NCBI GenBank assembly: GCA_036245525.1
Contig: BTPG01000005.1
Coordinates: forward strand, 176,689,578 to 176,753,577
Source: Semisulcospira habei
Lineage: Eukaryota > Mollusca > Gastropoda > Semisulcospiridae
Length of the DNA stretch: 64,000 nt
Reading direction: 5' to 3'
The notes beneath the pieces are model-generated. The model saw nothing but the letters and a program-made list of their open reading frames with translations. It did no database searches and had not been told where the DNA came from. Every line of letters starts with the position of its first letter. The stretch's first letter is position 1. Below, piece after piece: positions 11,211 through 23,125 of the stretch. The translations under genes were made by a program, and so were the position numbers.

Positions 11211-13266
11211 AGCAGTGAGGGCACGCCGCACAATCGCCAAGCGTGTAAGAGGAGGCTCTCCGGGCAAGGGTGAAAAAGATCCTGCCGGGGTTGTTTTAGC
11301 ATCGTGATCGGCGTTGGAAGCCGTAGAGGGGGGTCCATGGCGAGACTCAGGAGATGTGGTCCAGCTCTTGTTCCAAGAGAACGGTGCCACCAGAAATAGG
11401 ACTGCGTGGCAGCCTCTGAGCTTGAGAAAAATCTTGGGTACCAGGACAGACGGAGGGTACGCATAGGCCAAGAGACCCTCCCAGGGGATAGAGAGAGCAT
11501 CCACCGCCCACGCAAGGGGATCTGGAACAGGGGAGACGAAGAGGGGAAGTTGTGCGTTCCACCTCGTCGCAAACAGGTCGATCATGGGTGTCTCCCAGTG
11601 CCGGCAAATCATCCGAAAAAGGTCGGGGCGAAGAGCCCACTCGGTATGGAGAAACTGGCCTTGACGAGATAAGGAATTTAATCTGCCAGCATGTTCAGCC
11701 GTCCCGGAATGTGACGTGCCCGTAGCGAAATGCCCTGATCCTGGCACCACACCATAATATGGAACAGAAGAATGCAAAGGGAGGGAGAACGGGTCCCGCC
11801 CTGCTTCTGAATATAGGATACAACCGTCGTGTTGTCGGAGAGAACCAAGACCGCCTGGTTGGTCACGCGTGGTTCCCAAGAGATCAGGGCGAGCCACACT
11901 GCTTTCAGCTCCAACCAATTGATGTGTCTGCTCGCTAAATCCGGTGACCAAACACCCGCTGTCGTGCTGAAGTCCGTGAGCAGGTGAGCTCCCCAACCGG
12001 AAAGACTGGCATCCGTGCAGATCGACAGGGAAGGAAGCGGGGATGCAAGGGGAACCCCCGACGCCAACCACGCGGGATCCGTCCACCGAAGGAGATGCGG
12101 CCGAACTAAGGGCAACACCGGAACGCAAACCTCCAAATCCCCCGAAGACGGACGCCAAAGAAGGAGGAGATGAAGTTGAATTGGACGCGAGTAGAGCCGG
12201 CCGCAGCACTCATGAGACCCAACAACTGTAACCACAGTCTCGCCGGAGCCGTGGAAGCAAGATACATCCGACGGGCCAAAAGAACCAACTTGTCGATCCG
12301 AGCTTGGGGAAGGCGCACCAAGTTCAAGTTGGTCTGAAACTCCATGCCAAGGTGGAGAAAATGGCGAGATGGCGATAGGTCGTCGAGGTAGTGGGAGGTC
12401 GGACTGAGAGACGACCTCCACGCGCGGGAAATCACCGCATCCATAATCCTGGTAAAGACCCAGGGACTGAGATTGAGGCCGAAGGGCATGGCCCGGAACT
12501 GATACACCACTCCGCGGAAGGCGAAGCGAAGGTATCGGCAAGCTGAAGGGTGTATAGGAACATGAAGATATGCATCGGCAAGATCCAGACTGACAGCAAA
12601 ATCCATCGGTTGGACGGCGGCCCGCAGGGCGCGGGTCGTTTCCATATGAAAGGACGGAGCAGTCAAAAATTTGTTGAGAGCGGAAAGGTCTATCACCGGA
12701 CGCCAACGTCTGTCCGACTTGGGGACGACGAAGAGGCGACTGTAGAAAGCTAGAGAATCTTGTCGCTGGACGACTTCCGTGGCGGATTTGAGAAGCAAGG
12801 CAGCCACTTCGTCCTGTAAAGCCGACGCTTTGACGGGATCGTTCGGAACCCGAGTCCAAAGCGGGGAGCGGCGAAGAGGAGGAGGGCGAAGAAACGAGAG
12901 GTGAAGGCCCTCCGAAATGGTAGAAAGGAGCCATGGGTCGTCGGGAAACAGCGACCGCAACTCATCGCTGAATCGGGATAGCCGCCCGCCGACTGGTGAC
13001 CCCAGAGAAATCGGCGGGGACAGGGTGAGAGGAGAGTCATCGGGCCCTCCCCCGTCCTGGACGCCTGCCGCGACCAGGCCAGGTGTGTGTCGGAGCCGGG
13101 AGGGTGCGGGCACAGCCAAAATGGGAAGGACGGGAGGAACTAAGAGGGACATGGGCAGCGGAATGAGCATGACTAAATGACCGCAGGGCGCAACCCGTGG
13201 CCTTGCGGGAAGAGCGAAAGCGAGAAGAAAGATGGTGAGCCGTGGGCCAGATGTCCTTATGCACAT
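11211..13266 (-). pseudogene. DIRS A reverse transcriptase-RNase H, frameshifted
   Basis: Reverse transcriptase motifs lie at 12700-12390: DLADAYLHVPI (box A), MPFGLNLSPWVFT (box B) and SHYLDD (catalytic box). RNase H follows in another frame at about 12030-11680 with TDASLSGWGAH, INWLELKAVW, LSDNTTVV and LNMLAD, the four acidic positions being visible. The DIRS-specific tail TPMIDLFATRWNAQLPLFVS appears near 11600. At least two frameshifts separate these parts. Confidence 0.85.
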
Positions 13267-15487
13267 CCTTCACGGCTTGCCAAGTGGAGCCAAACAGCAA
13301 AGGACCGCCGATGGCCGCCTGGCGGAGCTGAGCCTTGACTGTCGAAGGTAACCCTGAACAAGCAGCAAGAACGGCATCCCGTCTAATTAAATCACAGTTG
13401 ATAGCGGCAGCCATCGCATTGGCAGAAGCATGGTACGAAGCCCGATTTGCCACCACCGCGAGAGAATGTATCTCACTCAGCGGAGCAGTAGAGTGTCCGC
13501 ACTCAATGTGTCCCAATGATCTTCAAGAGCATGTACAATCGCCTGGGTAGTGAGATCCAGGAAGCCGGAGCAGGCCAGTGTGTTGCGGATCAGGACAGCA
13601 GTTTTATCAAAACCGTGAGGGACCCGGGCAAAGGCGAAGCGGCGTCCACCCGCCTGTAAATCCGCCGCATCATCGAGCGAAGGCAAAGGGCACGCAAAAG
13701 CCTGAGAGTGACCCGCGTACCAACGTTGGCGGAAGCGAATGTCGACGCCTTCAGGCCACTTAGTATCGGAAAAGAAGAGAGGCTCTTTGAAAGAGCCAAG
13801 AGGTAATTGCGCCGAGAACGCCTCTGCAAGATCTCGAAAGCCAGGTGGTTGCGGAAGAGATTGGAAATGCTTAGGTTGAAGGGAAACATCCACCGAAGCC
13901 GACGCCTTTCGCTTCAGAGGAGGTGCAGGGGGGCAAGCGTCTGGGGGAAGAAAGCAAAGAATGAGGTCGGAGGCCTCGTCCAAGGACAGTCGAGTCTCGA
14001 CACCCGGAGTGAAACAATCCGAGGACGGAGAACAGCTATGCTGAGAGTCCGCAGGGAAGGGACTCCAAGACGGAGAAAGGTGCGGCAAAGCCCCAAGGTC
14101 GCAAGCAGAATCCACTGGATGAAGGCCAAGAACCTCCTCCTGAACCGGCGCTGCCAAGCGCCGGGGAGAACAGGACCCATGGAAAGAGTGACGATCGCGC
14201 GGTGGCCGGAGAGAAGATCGCTGAGGGATGGATGAGGAGTTCAGGTGCCCAGGTCGCCGAGAATTCCTACTGTCAAATGAAGAAGAAGAAGATGAAGAAG
14301 AAGAATGACGCCGTAAGGAAGAGGGCAGATGCTGACGTCTCTCAGGCAAAAGCGGGCGGCGCGCGCCGTGACGAGCAGGAGAACGGGACCGAGACTGTCC
14401 CCTCTCTGGAGCACGATGAAGGTGGCGGCGACAGTACGGTGAAGGACGTTCGGAGCGAAGGCGATCCACCCGCCGTCGATAGGCATGTCGCGAGCGACGG
14501 GGGGCAGGAGAATCGCAGGGATCACGGTGACAGGGAACGGACGATGGTGTAGGATCCCGGAGAGAAACGTCCGCAATAGGAGAATAAAACTGACGGGAGG
14601 AGTGAGAAATATGCCGAGAGAATGTACCAAGTGTGGCACGAGTGCGCGGTGACTGGCTTTTAGCCCGGGCGCGAGGAGACAGTGGTTGAGCCGAAGCGCC
14701 GAGCAACAAGTCGTGATGTGACGACAATTGTTGAAGTTGTGACGGAAAAGCGCATGTGGGTAAAGTCACGTCTGGCTGGAGAGGGCACGCGCCAGGGACT
14801 GCCGATGGTCGCTGTCTCCTCCCCCCAAAATGATGGGGTTGCCTCCATTGGAGACCCGTCTTAGAAGGCTGGGTCTGCGGGGCTGGCTGCGAAATACGCT
14901 CATGGGAGCGGGGGCGTACATTCTCACCTGGTGTAAAACCACTCTGACACCCGCGCCTCAGTGGCAAAGAGCTGCAAGGGTCCTGGCACAGAAGATCGTG
15001 ATAGCTGTGATGGAATGGGGCTGGGAGCCGGAGACCGTGAGCGCCGAGAAGAAACACCGATAGCGGTAGAGCTGGTGGTGATAGGGCAAAGAGGAGCTTC
15101 GTCGGACTGTACAGGGCGCTGACGACGGTAGAACTTCCACATTTCGGACCAGCGATCTTCCTCCCACGAAGCACAAAGACCACAAGTGTGGTCCGATGCA
15201 CATCCCGAGCACGGCAGGCAGCACGGATGCAAGTCAATAGGCCACTGGAAATTTTTACAGTTCGGGCACGTTTTAAGAAGAAAACTGCAACAGTGAACAG
15301 AGCGGAAATGAAACGCACGTAGCCCAGAGGCTACGGAACCGAGCAGATGACCATTAAAACCGACAAACAAAGACGAAGTCGAAACGAATGGCAAAATGCC
15401 GCAAATCCACGGAAATTGCCCCAATTCGCCACAATCGTCGAGGGAGGCAATGTCCGAGGCCTTACCTGGCCATGTTAAGACAAACAA
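13037..15487 (-). pseudogene. DIRS A ORF1 (gag-like) remnant
   Basis: The N-terminal piece (15487-14924) carries a cysteine cluster CPNCKNFQWP...CCLPCSGC with WKFYRRQRP after it, shared by all DIRS copies here. A long Ser/Arg/Pro-rich middle in a different frame (15318-13477) and a C-terminal piece (13516-13037) with GGPLLFGSTWQAVKDVHKD complete it. Probably the structural RNA-binding protein; its role is inferred from position only. Confidence 0.7.
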
Positions 15488-15708
15488 GGCCGAAGGATGG
15501 ACAAAGAAGTCAATGATAACGGGAGACGGAGAAAGAAGGATCTAAACAAAATGGCAGTCAAGTATAGAACTGGAAATAACGGCCTCTCGCGAGATTTGGA
15601 AGGGAGGTTATTCCGAGGATAGGGAGGACACTCGGGGGATTAGGTAACTGCTTGCTAGAGGTACGACCCTGGTTGTGTGGCAACACACAACAAATTTTGG
15701 AGACTGAA

Positions 15709-15770
15709 ATTGTCGGTTAAGTATATCTTCCTCTCAGTAATACCATCGGTAACGATTTTGAAGAAATAAA
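15709..15770. repeat. DIRS A right terminal repeat
   Basis: Inverted relative to 10659-10728 across CCTCTCAGTAATACCATCGG. The start of the match near 15709 is approximate. 15771-16250 downstream holds no recognised element. Confidence 0.75.
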
Positions 15771-16250
15771 TGAGTGTGTCTACAGGGATGCTGTGTCTAA
15801 ACTTGATAGGCCGATCAGTTTCATTTTTTTGGACGAGTGACAGTCTGTGAATACCTGATAAGAATGTGGAGAAACCAAAGCCAAATGCTCTGTCAGAAGG
15901 ATTCTAAGCTTCTGTTGTATGACACATGCAACAAATTGATTTAGAATGCTTCCCTTCCTGGTCGTTGAGCACATCAATGTTGTAACACGAAAATATATCA
16001 CTGGTGTATTTAGTGCACAAAAACACGGGTTTGTTTTTGTCCGACTGCTCGCCTAGATCTTCTACCACAAAGTCTACACAAAGAATTCACGGCTTCCAAA
16101 TGTCTTGGAAAGGAATGTTCATTCTCCATGGCTTTAACATGCTATACTGTACATATATGCATCAGATAAGGGCAAACATAGGAGTGATACATCCAGCACT
16201 GAAAACAAATTTTTTACACACCCGCACTGTCTACAGCGGACGGAAAGTTC

Positions 16251-16255
<5 letters not shown>

Positions 16256-16285
<30 letters not shown>
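16256..16285. repeat. (CA)n microsatellite
   Basis: About 15 uninterrupted CA units. Confidence 0.9.
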
Positions 16286-16287
<2 letters not shown>

Positions 16288-16372
16288 TGAGAGCAATTTA
16301 GAGAAGGGTAAACTGCCATGAAGGCGATTCCTGCAGGATACTTTGACAAAAGTGGAACGAACAGCCAGAGGG

Positions 16373-16452
16373 TTAACTCATTTGCGGCCATCCGCATCTC
16401 GATGCGTGGCTTATGCCGCGCATCTGGATGCGGCTGGCTGCGAATGAGTTAA
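16373..16452. mobile_element. 80-bp TTAA hairpin MITE, copy 2
   Basis: Same length and ends as the copy at 369-448 (TTAACTCATTTGCGG...GCGAATGAGTTAA), with the inner GGATGCGGCTGG arm. It shares its last TTAA with a second short palindromic repeat (TTAACCTCCTTGTGCATG ... GCATGCATCAGAGGGTTAA, to about 16520). Confidence 0.75.
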
Positions 16453-16551
16453 CCTCCTTGTGCATGTAACCACCAGTAATGTTTACACAGAACCAGTGGC
16501 TGCATGCATCAGAGGGTTAAACTCCACAGACCAAGAGAAGAAATGACGTAC

Positions 16552-16744
16552 CTGAGATAGCAGTGAGAAGCTGTCGCAGCATGCTGACATAGGATTCAAT
16601 GGGGCCTGCATCCCCGGGAAACTGTGACAAAAGCTGGGTGACGTATTTGGACACCTGCGGAGCCTGGTCCTGCATTTCACTCAAGTTCGGCGTGGGTCGC
16701 AGTCCAGCGTTCTGAGCCAGGCACATTCTCAGGTACAGGACAAT
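16552..16744 (-). CDS. ECPAS: ECM29 exon 17
   Basis: Sixty-four codons plus one base: IVLYLRMCLAQNAGLRPTPN, SEMQDQAP and YVSMLRQLLTAIS, a block almost unchanged in animal ECM29. Intron 16, on its upstream side, holds DIRS B and an RTE-like LINE. Donor GTACGT. Confidence 0.95.
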
Positions 16745-16995
16745 CTGTGACACACATTTAGACGTAGTTATAAAGAAATGTGTCTCGCGCTGGGACCATA
16801 TGGCATTGAGGCGCGTCCCCTGGGTGGTGGATAGGGGGTCCCTCGCGATAGGGGTGCACCGAATGAAATAAGGTGCCGTGAACCAACATGGTCTAAGGGA
16901 AGGAGACCCCGACAGAAAACCCCTGGTCCTCCTAGTAAGGGGGTTGGGCGTGAGGGTAGCTTCCCCACCCTGCAAATAAAGAAATAGCTACAAAA

Positions 16996-17345
16996 ATTCA
17001 TCTTTCTCTAAAAGGTATTTTTTTCGAAAAATACTTACCGATGACATGACTTTGTGGAGTCTACTACTTACTCAATTCTAGCCTAAGAACCTGTTGTGTT
17101 ACCACACAACCCGGGAGGCACTCAGGGAACCCCCAGAGGGGCCGAGAGTTGTCTCCCGTTCCTGCCCATCCGGTTTCGAGTCACGTGGTGACTAACCAGT
17201 CAGGATACTTAGCTCACCAGCGGCAAGCAGGGCAGGTGGGAGGGTCCTCCAAGTCATGTCATCGGTAAGTTTGTTTTTTTTTTTAAATACCTTTTAGAGA
17301 AAAATGAATTTGTTTCTTCAAAAACATTACCGATGACATGACTTT
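16996..17345. repeat. DIRS B left terminus plus internal complementary region
   Basis: Left terminus (TTCATCTTTCTCTAAAAGGT, then GAAAAATACTTACCGATG) and its complement at 17258-17315 (CATCGGTAAG ... ACCTTTTAGAGAAAAATGAA). This is followed immediately by the complement of a right terminus (TTTGTTTCTTCAAAAACATT, to 17345). This joined pair is the DIRS internal complementary region. Confidence 0.85.
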
Positions 17346-17406
17346 GTGGATGAATTGCGATAAGGAGGAGGGTGCCGCGCACAACCACTCCCATAGGGTT
17401 AATTAG

Positions 17407-17688
17407 TTATTTGGGTTTAATGCCGAGCAAGCAACTAAGGCCATCTCATGGCGGGAAGGGTAAAAATCTGGTCAGCCAGACTAAAAGAAAGGTCTTAAAA
17501 CATGATGTAAATATACCTTAAAAATGTCAGGCTAAAATGTCACACAGGTCTTTAAAGAAAACGTCAAAAGACTCTCAAAAAGGTCCAAATAATAGAAACA
17601 TCATAGTCTATAAATGCTCAAATCTTATTAAAAATATGGCACTCTCTCAGAAAATTGAAAATCTTGTCCGGGGGCACATCCCGGAACC
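17407..17688 (-). mobile_element. SINE-like repeat, copy 2, in DIRS B
   Basis: A 282-bp insertion flanked by a 17-base duplication, CCCATAGGGTTAATTAG at 17390-17406 and the same with one change at 17689-17705. Related to the repeat at 1715-1905. It sits between the internal complementary region and the recombinase end of DIRS B, so it came later than the element. Confidence 0.8.
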
Positions 17689-17738
17689 CCCATAGGGTCA
17701 ATTAGAGCCATCCTCCCTGCCGCAAACTCCCGACAAAC

Positions 17739-18785
17739 CTAGCTAGGTGCGTACCTATGGCGCCTGTGGCGCCGGGAGGGAGTGTTGCGCCGCAGTGATG
17801 TCCCCACCAGTGCGAGGTTGTCTCGCTGGCCTGCCAGATCCCGGAGGTAGAAGTGGGCGAAGGTTGATTCTGCCCGCCAGCCCACGATGTCTTTGACAGC
17901 ACAGTTCCGGTCGAACGCGACGCTCGTGGCCATGGCGCGTACCTCGTGTGCACATATCTTTAGCCTCTTCACTCCCTGCGGGGAGAGGTCCTGGTAGGCG
18001 GACCGTATGACCCAGCGTAGCCAGGAAGAGATCGTCTAGGCTGTTATGTCAGGTCTGCCGGGCTTCAAAGGCAGAAAGAGGCATGAGCGTCCTCTCTGGA
18101 CGGCTTTGGTTCGGTGTAGGTACACGCGTAGGGCTCGCACAGGATCTTGTTGCCTGGTCTCCTGGGAGAAGTTCGTCCCTCTCAGCGGCCGTAAGGTGAT
18201 CACCTGTGGCGCGGTCAAAGGAGACCTGGTCTTGGCAATGAAAGCAGGGTCCGTAAGCAGCTGCACGGAACCATTCGCTCGAAACTGCAGGCAGGCAGGG
18301 CGCGCTGACAGCGCGTGCAGCTCGCTAACTCGGGCCACCGTGGCAAGAGCCAAAAGGAAGCAAGTCTTACGAGTCACATCCGCCAGACGGGCCAAAGGCA
18401 GCGGTTCGAATCTGGCAGAATTCAGCCAAGTCAGTATCCAAGGTAGGTCCCAGCGAGGAATGAGCAATCGGGGCACTGGACGCTGCAGGCCGAAGTGAGT
18501 CATAAGGTCGGCGATGTCTTTAAAGGCGCCTGGGTCCAGGCGGCCGATGTGCCGGTAGGTGTCGGCAATCATGGACAAGTACCCCCTGATGGTTACAGGG
18601 GCCAATCCTTGGGCTCCGAAGAGCCAGAGGAAGAAGTCCGCGAGCTGGGGGTTAGTTAGGTCGGTGGGGGCGAGGCGCTGGTCGCCGCACCAGGAGCACG
18701 TGTCGTGTCGAGGGTTTGCGGACTGTAGCAATACCTTCCACTGCTTCACTCGAGAAGCCTCTAGCGGCGAGGGCTTGCCGCACAA
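17739..18785 (-). pseudogene. DIRS B tyrosine recombinase
   Basis: The most complete recombinase in the window. N-terminal part 18785-18036 (GLAPVTIRGYLSMIADTYRH, RVSELHALS with the first Arg), then after a frame break at about 18030 the C-terminal part (KICAHEVRAMATSVAF with His-x-x-Arg, and FAHFYLRDL with the catalytic Tyr). All catalytic boxes are therefore visible, but split over two frames. Confidence 0.83.
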
Positions 18786-18836
18786 CCTCCAAGCGTGAAG
18801 GAGTAGGCGCTCCGGGCACGGGTGGAACAGCGATTG

Positions 18837-20470
18837 TCAGGGTTGCTTGAGCATCGTGCGGGGCACGGGAAGCAGCAGTGGGGGGGTCCGTGGCGAGGCT
18901 GAGGAGGTCGGTGGTCCAGGACCAGTTCCAAGAGAAGGGGGCGACCAGTAGGACGACCGCATTGCATCCCCGAAGCTTGAGGAGGACTTTGGGGACAAGG
19001 ACTGTCGGGGGGTACGCGTACACGATGAGTCCGTCCCATGGGATGGACAGCGCGTCGACTGCCCAGGACAAAGGGTCTGGGATCGGGGAGACAAATAGGG
19101 GAAGCTGGTGATTCCACCTCGTGGCGAACAGGTCGACCATTGTGTCTCCCATTGCGCGCAGATCATTCGAAAGATGTCCTGGCGTAAGGTCCACTCCGTG
19201 TGTAGCAACTGGCCGCGTCGGGAGAGAGAGTCGGCCAACACATTCAGGTGGCCGGGTATGTGACGAGCACGGAGGGAAATGTTGCGGTCATCGCACCAGT
19301 GCATCATATGGTAGAGGAACATGCACAGGTCGGGTGACCGGGTCCCGACCTGTTTCTGGATGTAAGCCACCACTGTCGCACTGTCGGAGAGGACGAGCAG
19401 GTCCTGGTGACTGAGTTGTTCCTCCCATGCGATGAGGGCTTGCCAGACTGCTTGCAGCTCCAACCAGTTGATGTGCTTGTCCGAGAACCCCGGAGGCCAG
19501 GGGCCGGAAGTCGTGAGGAACCGCGGTAGCAGGTGGGCTCCCCAACCAGCAAGTCTTGCATCGACACACAGGGAGAGTCGAGGAGGAGGAGCGGTCAGGG
19601 GGACTCCCAAAGCAAGCCATGACGTGTCCGTCCAACGCAGGAGATGGGGGCGAATCAACGGAGACACGGGAACCATGGCAGTCAGATCGCCTGAGGAGGG
19701 ACGCCAGAGAAGCAGGAGGTGCCGCTGTAGCGGCCGGGTGTATAGATGACCGCCGCATTGATCAAACCAAGGAACTGAAGCCAGACTCTGGCGGAGGCTG
19801 CGTCCTGCTGGGCTACCTGGCCGGCTAGGGCGGCCAGCTTCAGGATCCGTGGCTCTGACAAACGCACCCTGTTGAGGTCTGTGGCGAACTCCATGCCTAG
19901 ATGGACGAAGCGACATGAGGGAGTGAGGTCCGACTTGCCTGCGTTGACTAGGAACCCCAACCGCGACAACAGCCGTATCAGTGCGTCCCTGTCCGATCTC
20001 AGGTGGGTCCCCAATTGGTTGCGCAGGAGGAGGTCGTCGAGGTAGTTCGACGTCGGGCTGGAAGACGACTGCCGTGCCTTGGCCACCACTGCGTCCATGA
20101 TGCGGGTAAAGACCCATGGGCTGAGGTTGAGACCAAACGGCAGGGCCCGAAACTGGTAAACTACTCCGTCGCAGGCGAAGTGGAGATACCTCCTGGAGGC
20201 CGGGTGCATGGGGACATGGAGATAAGTATCGGATAAGGCTGTACGGAAGCTCTGAGGGCCCGGGCAGTCTCCATGCGAAAGGAAGAGGCAGAGATAAACT
20301 CGTTCAATGCTGAGAGGTTGATGACAGGTCGCCACTTGCCGCCTGGTTTGGGCACCACGAAGAGGCAGCTGTAAAAGGCTGGGGAGTCCAGGCGTAGCAC
20401 GACCTCTGTGGCGGCCTTCTGTAAGAGAGCGGCGACTTCTCCGCGAAGGGCGCAGGCCTTGAGCTCGTCT
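18837..20470 (-). pseudogene. DIRS B reverse transcriptase-RNase H, frameshifted
   Basis: RT box B LPFGLNLSPWVFT and catalytic SNYLDDLL near 20150-20030; the box A part (20270-20240) is damaged by a short deletion. RNase H motifs CVDARLAGWGAH, INWLELQAVW, LSDSATVV and LNVLADSLSR follow at about 19570-19230. The LINE fragment at 20471 interrupts its upstream end. Confidence 0.83.
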
Positions 20471-21335
20471 AATAATAATAATAATTACGGTATTTATAAT
20501 GCGCTTATCTTATAATAATTATAACTCTAAGCGCGCACTCACAACTCGCACACGCATGCGCACGCTTTAGACAATGACTCACGTACCACAAATAGTGAAA
20601 ATACATTATGACGGTCAGCTTGGGGTGGCGAGTGTGGTGATGTAGTGCTAGAACTGTTGAAAGAGGTGAGTTTTGAGGGCGGACTGGAAGGAGGAGAGAG
20701 AGTGTTTCTGACGGAGAGAGAGTGGGAGAGTGTTCCAGGTGGATAGACCATATACTGAGAAGGAGCGGGGGCCGAAAGTTCTGAGTTTGGTGTGGGGGAT
20801 GAGGAGGCGGAGAGGGTCGGAGGCAGAGCGGACGGAGCGGGAAGGAGTGTAGGGGTGAAGTAAGTTGGAGAGATAGGTAGGAGCGTAGTTGTTCAGGGAT
20901 TTGTAGCAGAGAGACAGAATCTTGTATTGGATGCGTTGGGGGATGGGGAGCCAGCGAAGGAGATTGAGCAGGGGAGTGATGTGGTCGGATTTTTTATTTC
21001 TAAGGACGAGGTGGGCAGCATTGTTCTGGACGCGCTGGAGAGTGAGAGTGGTGGAGTGAGGAAGGCCGGAAAGGAGAGAGTTGCCGTGGTCGATGCGAGA
21101 TAAGATGAGAGAGACAGCGAGTTTGGTGGCAGCTTCGGTAGTGAGGTATTTTCTGATCTGACTGATGCGGCGGAGGTGGAAATAACATGCCTGGGCCGTG
21201 GCGGAGACGAAGCTGGTCATGGAAAGAGAGGAATTGAGGATAACGCCAAGGTTCTTGACCGAGTCAGAGAGGCAGATGGGGGTGCTGTCGAGTTGAAGGT
21301 GGAGAGAGGGAGGGAGCTGGGAAAGTTTCTGATGG
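20471..21335 (-). mobile_element. 5'-truncated LINE (CR1/L2/Jockey-like C-terminus)
   Basis: A minus-strand open frame (21220-20648 plus upstream LDSTPICLSDSVKNLGVIL) shows the typical C-terminal segment of CR1/L2-type reverse transcriptases: DHITPLLNLLRWLPIPQRIQ, YKILSLCYKSLN and STWNTLPLSLR. The 3' end at 20471-20500 is an (ATT/TAA)n tail. DIRS B coding sequence resumes on both sides, so it inserted into the element. The thumb/C-terminal part is intact in frame; the catalytic domain is absent. Confidence 0.78.
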
Positions 21336-21825
21336 AACCTCGGTCTACAACGGAGAGCAACGCAGCGGAGGCGGGGAGCAAAAGGCGATCCGAAGGCCCT
21401 CGGTAACGGTCTCCAAAATCCAGGGGTCGTCTGGGAATGGCGAGCGCCACTCCTCGCTGCACAGTGCGAGCCTCCCGCCGACTGGAGACCCGGGCGCGGT
21501 CAGCGGAGGCAGAAGCAGGGCAAAGTCAGGTGGCCCGCCCACGCCCTGGGCGACGGGCAGGACGAGGCCAGGTGGGGGCAGGGGCACCAACAGGTCCGGG
21601 GGTGGCCGAAAGCGGGGGAGACGACGCGGCGGGTCTGGTGGTCCGCAGGACGCGACCCACAGCCTTGCGGGCGGCCTGAAAGCGATGTGGGGCTGTCTTG
21701 CAAGGCCAACGGTCCGAGTTAGCATCCTTCACGGTCTGCCAGGTCTCACCGAAGAGCAGAGGGCCACCCAGGGGAGCACGGCGCAGCGAGTCCTCAGATC
21801 GGGGAGCGTTCGCGCCGTGGGTGTT
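21336..21825 (-). pseudogene. DIRS B ORF1 C-terminal fragment
   Basis: Matches DIRS A ORF1 in LGGPLLFGETWQTVKD and the following Arg/Pro-rich tail, and leads into the start of the RT region. Beyond 21825 the similarity changes strand. Confidence 0.65.
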
Positions 21826-21829
21826 ATGG

Positions 21830-23125
21830 ATGTTTCTTCCCCCGTTCCCGCTCCGGCGGAGAGGTAAGGTAGCTGGGTTGGCCCTCGGCCGGCTCCCGGG
21901 CTGGGCGCCGGTTCCAGCAGGGACGAAGACAGTCTTCATCTTCGCTGTAACTTTCGCGCCAAAATCTCCCCTTAGCTTGGCAGGGCCCCACGTGCCCGTG
22001 CTCACTCACCTTTCAGCTGACTGGTGTGGCAAGATTTGGCGCGTACCTGCTGGCTTGTACCTTCTTGGGTTTTGTGAGGAGACGTTATGCGTCCATGGCT
22101 CGCTTAGCTTGGCGGGGCCACTCGTGCCTGCGCCCTGTGGCCATTAAGTTGGTAAATGTTGCTGTACCAGACGCTTGCTTCATGCCTGTACTTGTCATGA
22201 CATGCTTGAGTTTTTGTTGTGCCTGATGCATCGTATGCTCGCCTTAGCTTGGCGGGTCCCCACGTGCCTGCGCCCACTAACTTTACGGGGGTAGATATTG
22301 CAGCCCCAGACGCTTACTAACAGGCTTGTACCTCGCTGTTTGTGCCCTTTTGTGTTGCGAAGGCTCACCTTACCAGGGCAGGGTCCCACAGGCCCTCGCC
22401 CGCTGCCTCCAGGTCTTTTATATGTTGCAGTGGCCTGTTGATGACCTGCACGCATTGCGGAGGGTTCCAGTGGCCATCAGATAACCACAAGGTCTGTCTC
22501 CCCTGCGCCGGATGCTCCTCTGACCGCGCTTGCGACACCTGCTCCACCTGGCCTGAGCTGCGCTGGTCGCAGTTATGGAGCTTTTACAAACGCGAGCGAC
22601 CGGCACCTGTGTGTGATCCAAAACCAGTCGAGGCACCATCCCCCGTGCCTTGCGCACTGACCGCACCGACCTTATGGAGAAGACGCCACACCGGACTTGG
22701 GAGCCTAGCGCTCAGAGCGGGACTGCTTTCAACGCGATCGCTTCCAGGAGGGAGCCCGCCCGGACAAAGCCTACTGACAGGCAGAGAACCCGCCACACTG
22801 AGCCCGGTTCGGAGAGACGCGCCACGCGCCGTCCCATGTCCGTTGTCAGTCCCTGCTCGTCTCCAAGAAAGCCCGCTGACTCTTACTGGGAGTCGCTTCG
22901 CCGGCAGAGAGCCCGCCTCATTGAGCCCGGTACGGAGAGACATTTACCCATGCATCCGAGGACTTCGGGCAGTTCAGAGCCCTCACGCCACTCCAGCTCG
23001 ACCAGACGCTCTCGCTCTCCTGTTGGCGAGCGTATGAAGGACCACGCATCGTGCCGTTCCAGGGACCTTGGCTCCCACCGTTCTTCGGTGTCGTCGCGCT
23101 CATTTTTGTCCTTCCCTCGACCGCG
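21830..23125 (+). mobile_element. Inverted DIRS leader and ORF1 N-terminus inside DIRS B
   Basis: Plus-strand bases 21830-21960 match the reverse complement of the DIRS D leader at 60790-60930 (GGCGGAGAGGTAAGGTAGC is shared). Repeats built on GCTTAGCTTGGCGGG follow to 22330. A plus-strand ORF1 start at 22430-22600 then has CTHCGGFQWPSDNHKVCLPC and SFYKRERPAP. After 23125 the minus-sense ORF1 middle resumes (NCDLLRRDAVLLACRG). The segment is thus inverted relative to the rest of DIRS B. Confidence 0.7.

Larger units (their letters stand above)
10659..15770 (-). mobile_element. DIRS retrotransposon A
   Basis: Tyrosine-recombinase retrotransposon in the host-gene orientation. The right (5') terminus ends CCTCTCAGTAATACCATCGG then GATTTTGAAGAAATAAA at 15770; the left terminus begins near 10659 and carries the inverted match ACCGATGGTATTACTGAG. 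Between them are an ORF1 remnant, RT-RNase H and a recombinase, all broken. The left repeat runs straight into the middle of the recombinase, so the internal complementary region and the recombinase C-terminus have been lost. Confidence 0.88.

Noticed and set aside
11208..12209. Long minus-strand ORFs in 10.6-15.5 kb as host genes
   Set aside because: They carry RNase H, RT and recombinase motifs of DIRS in shifted frames.
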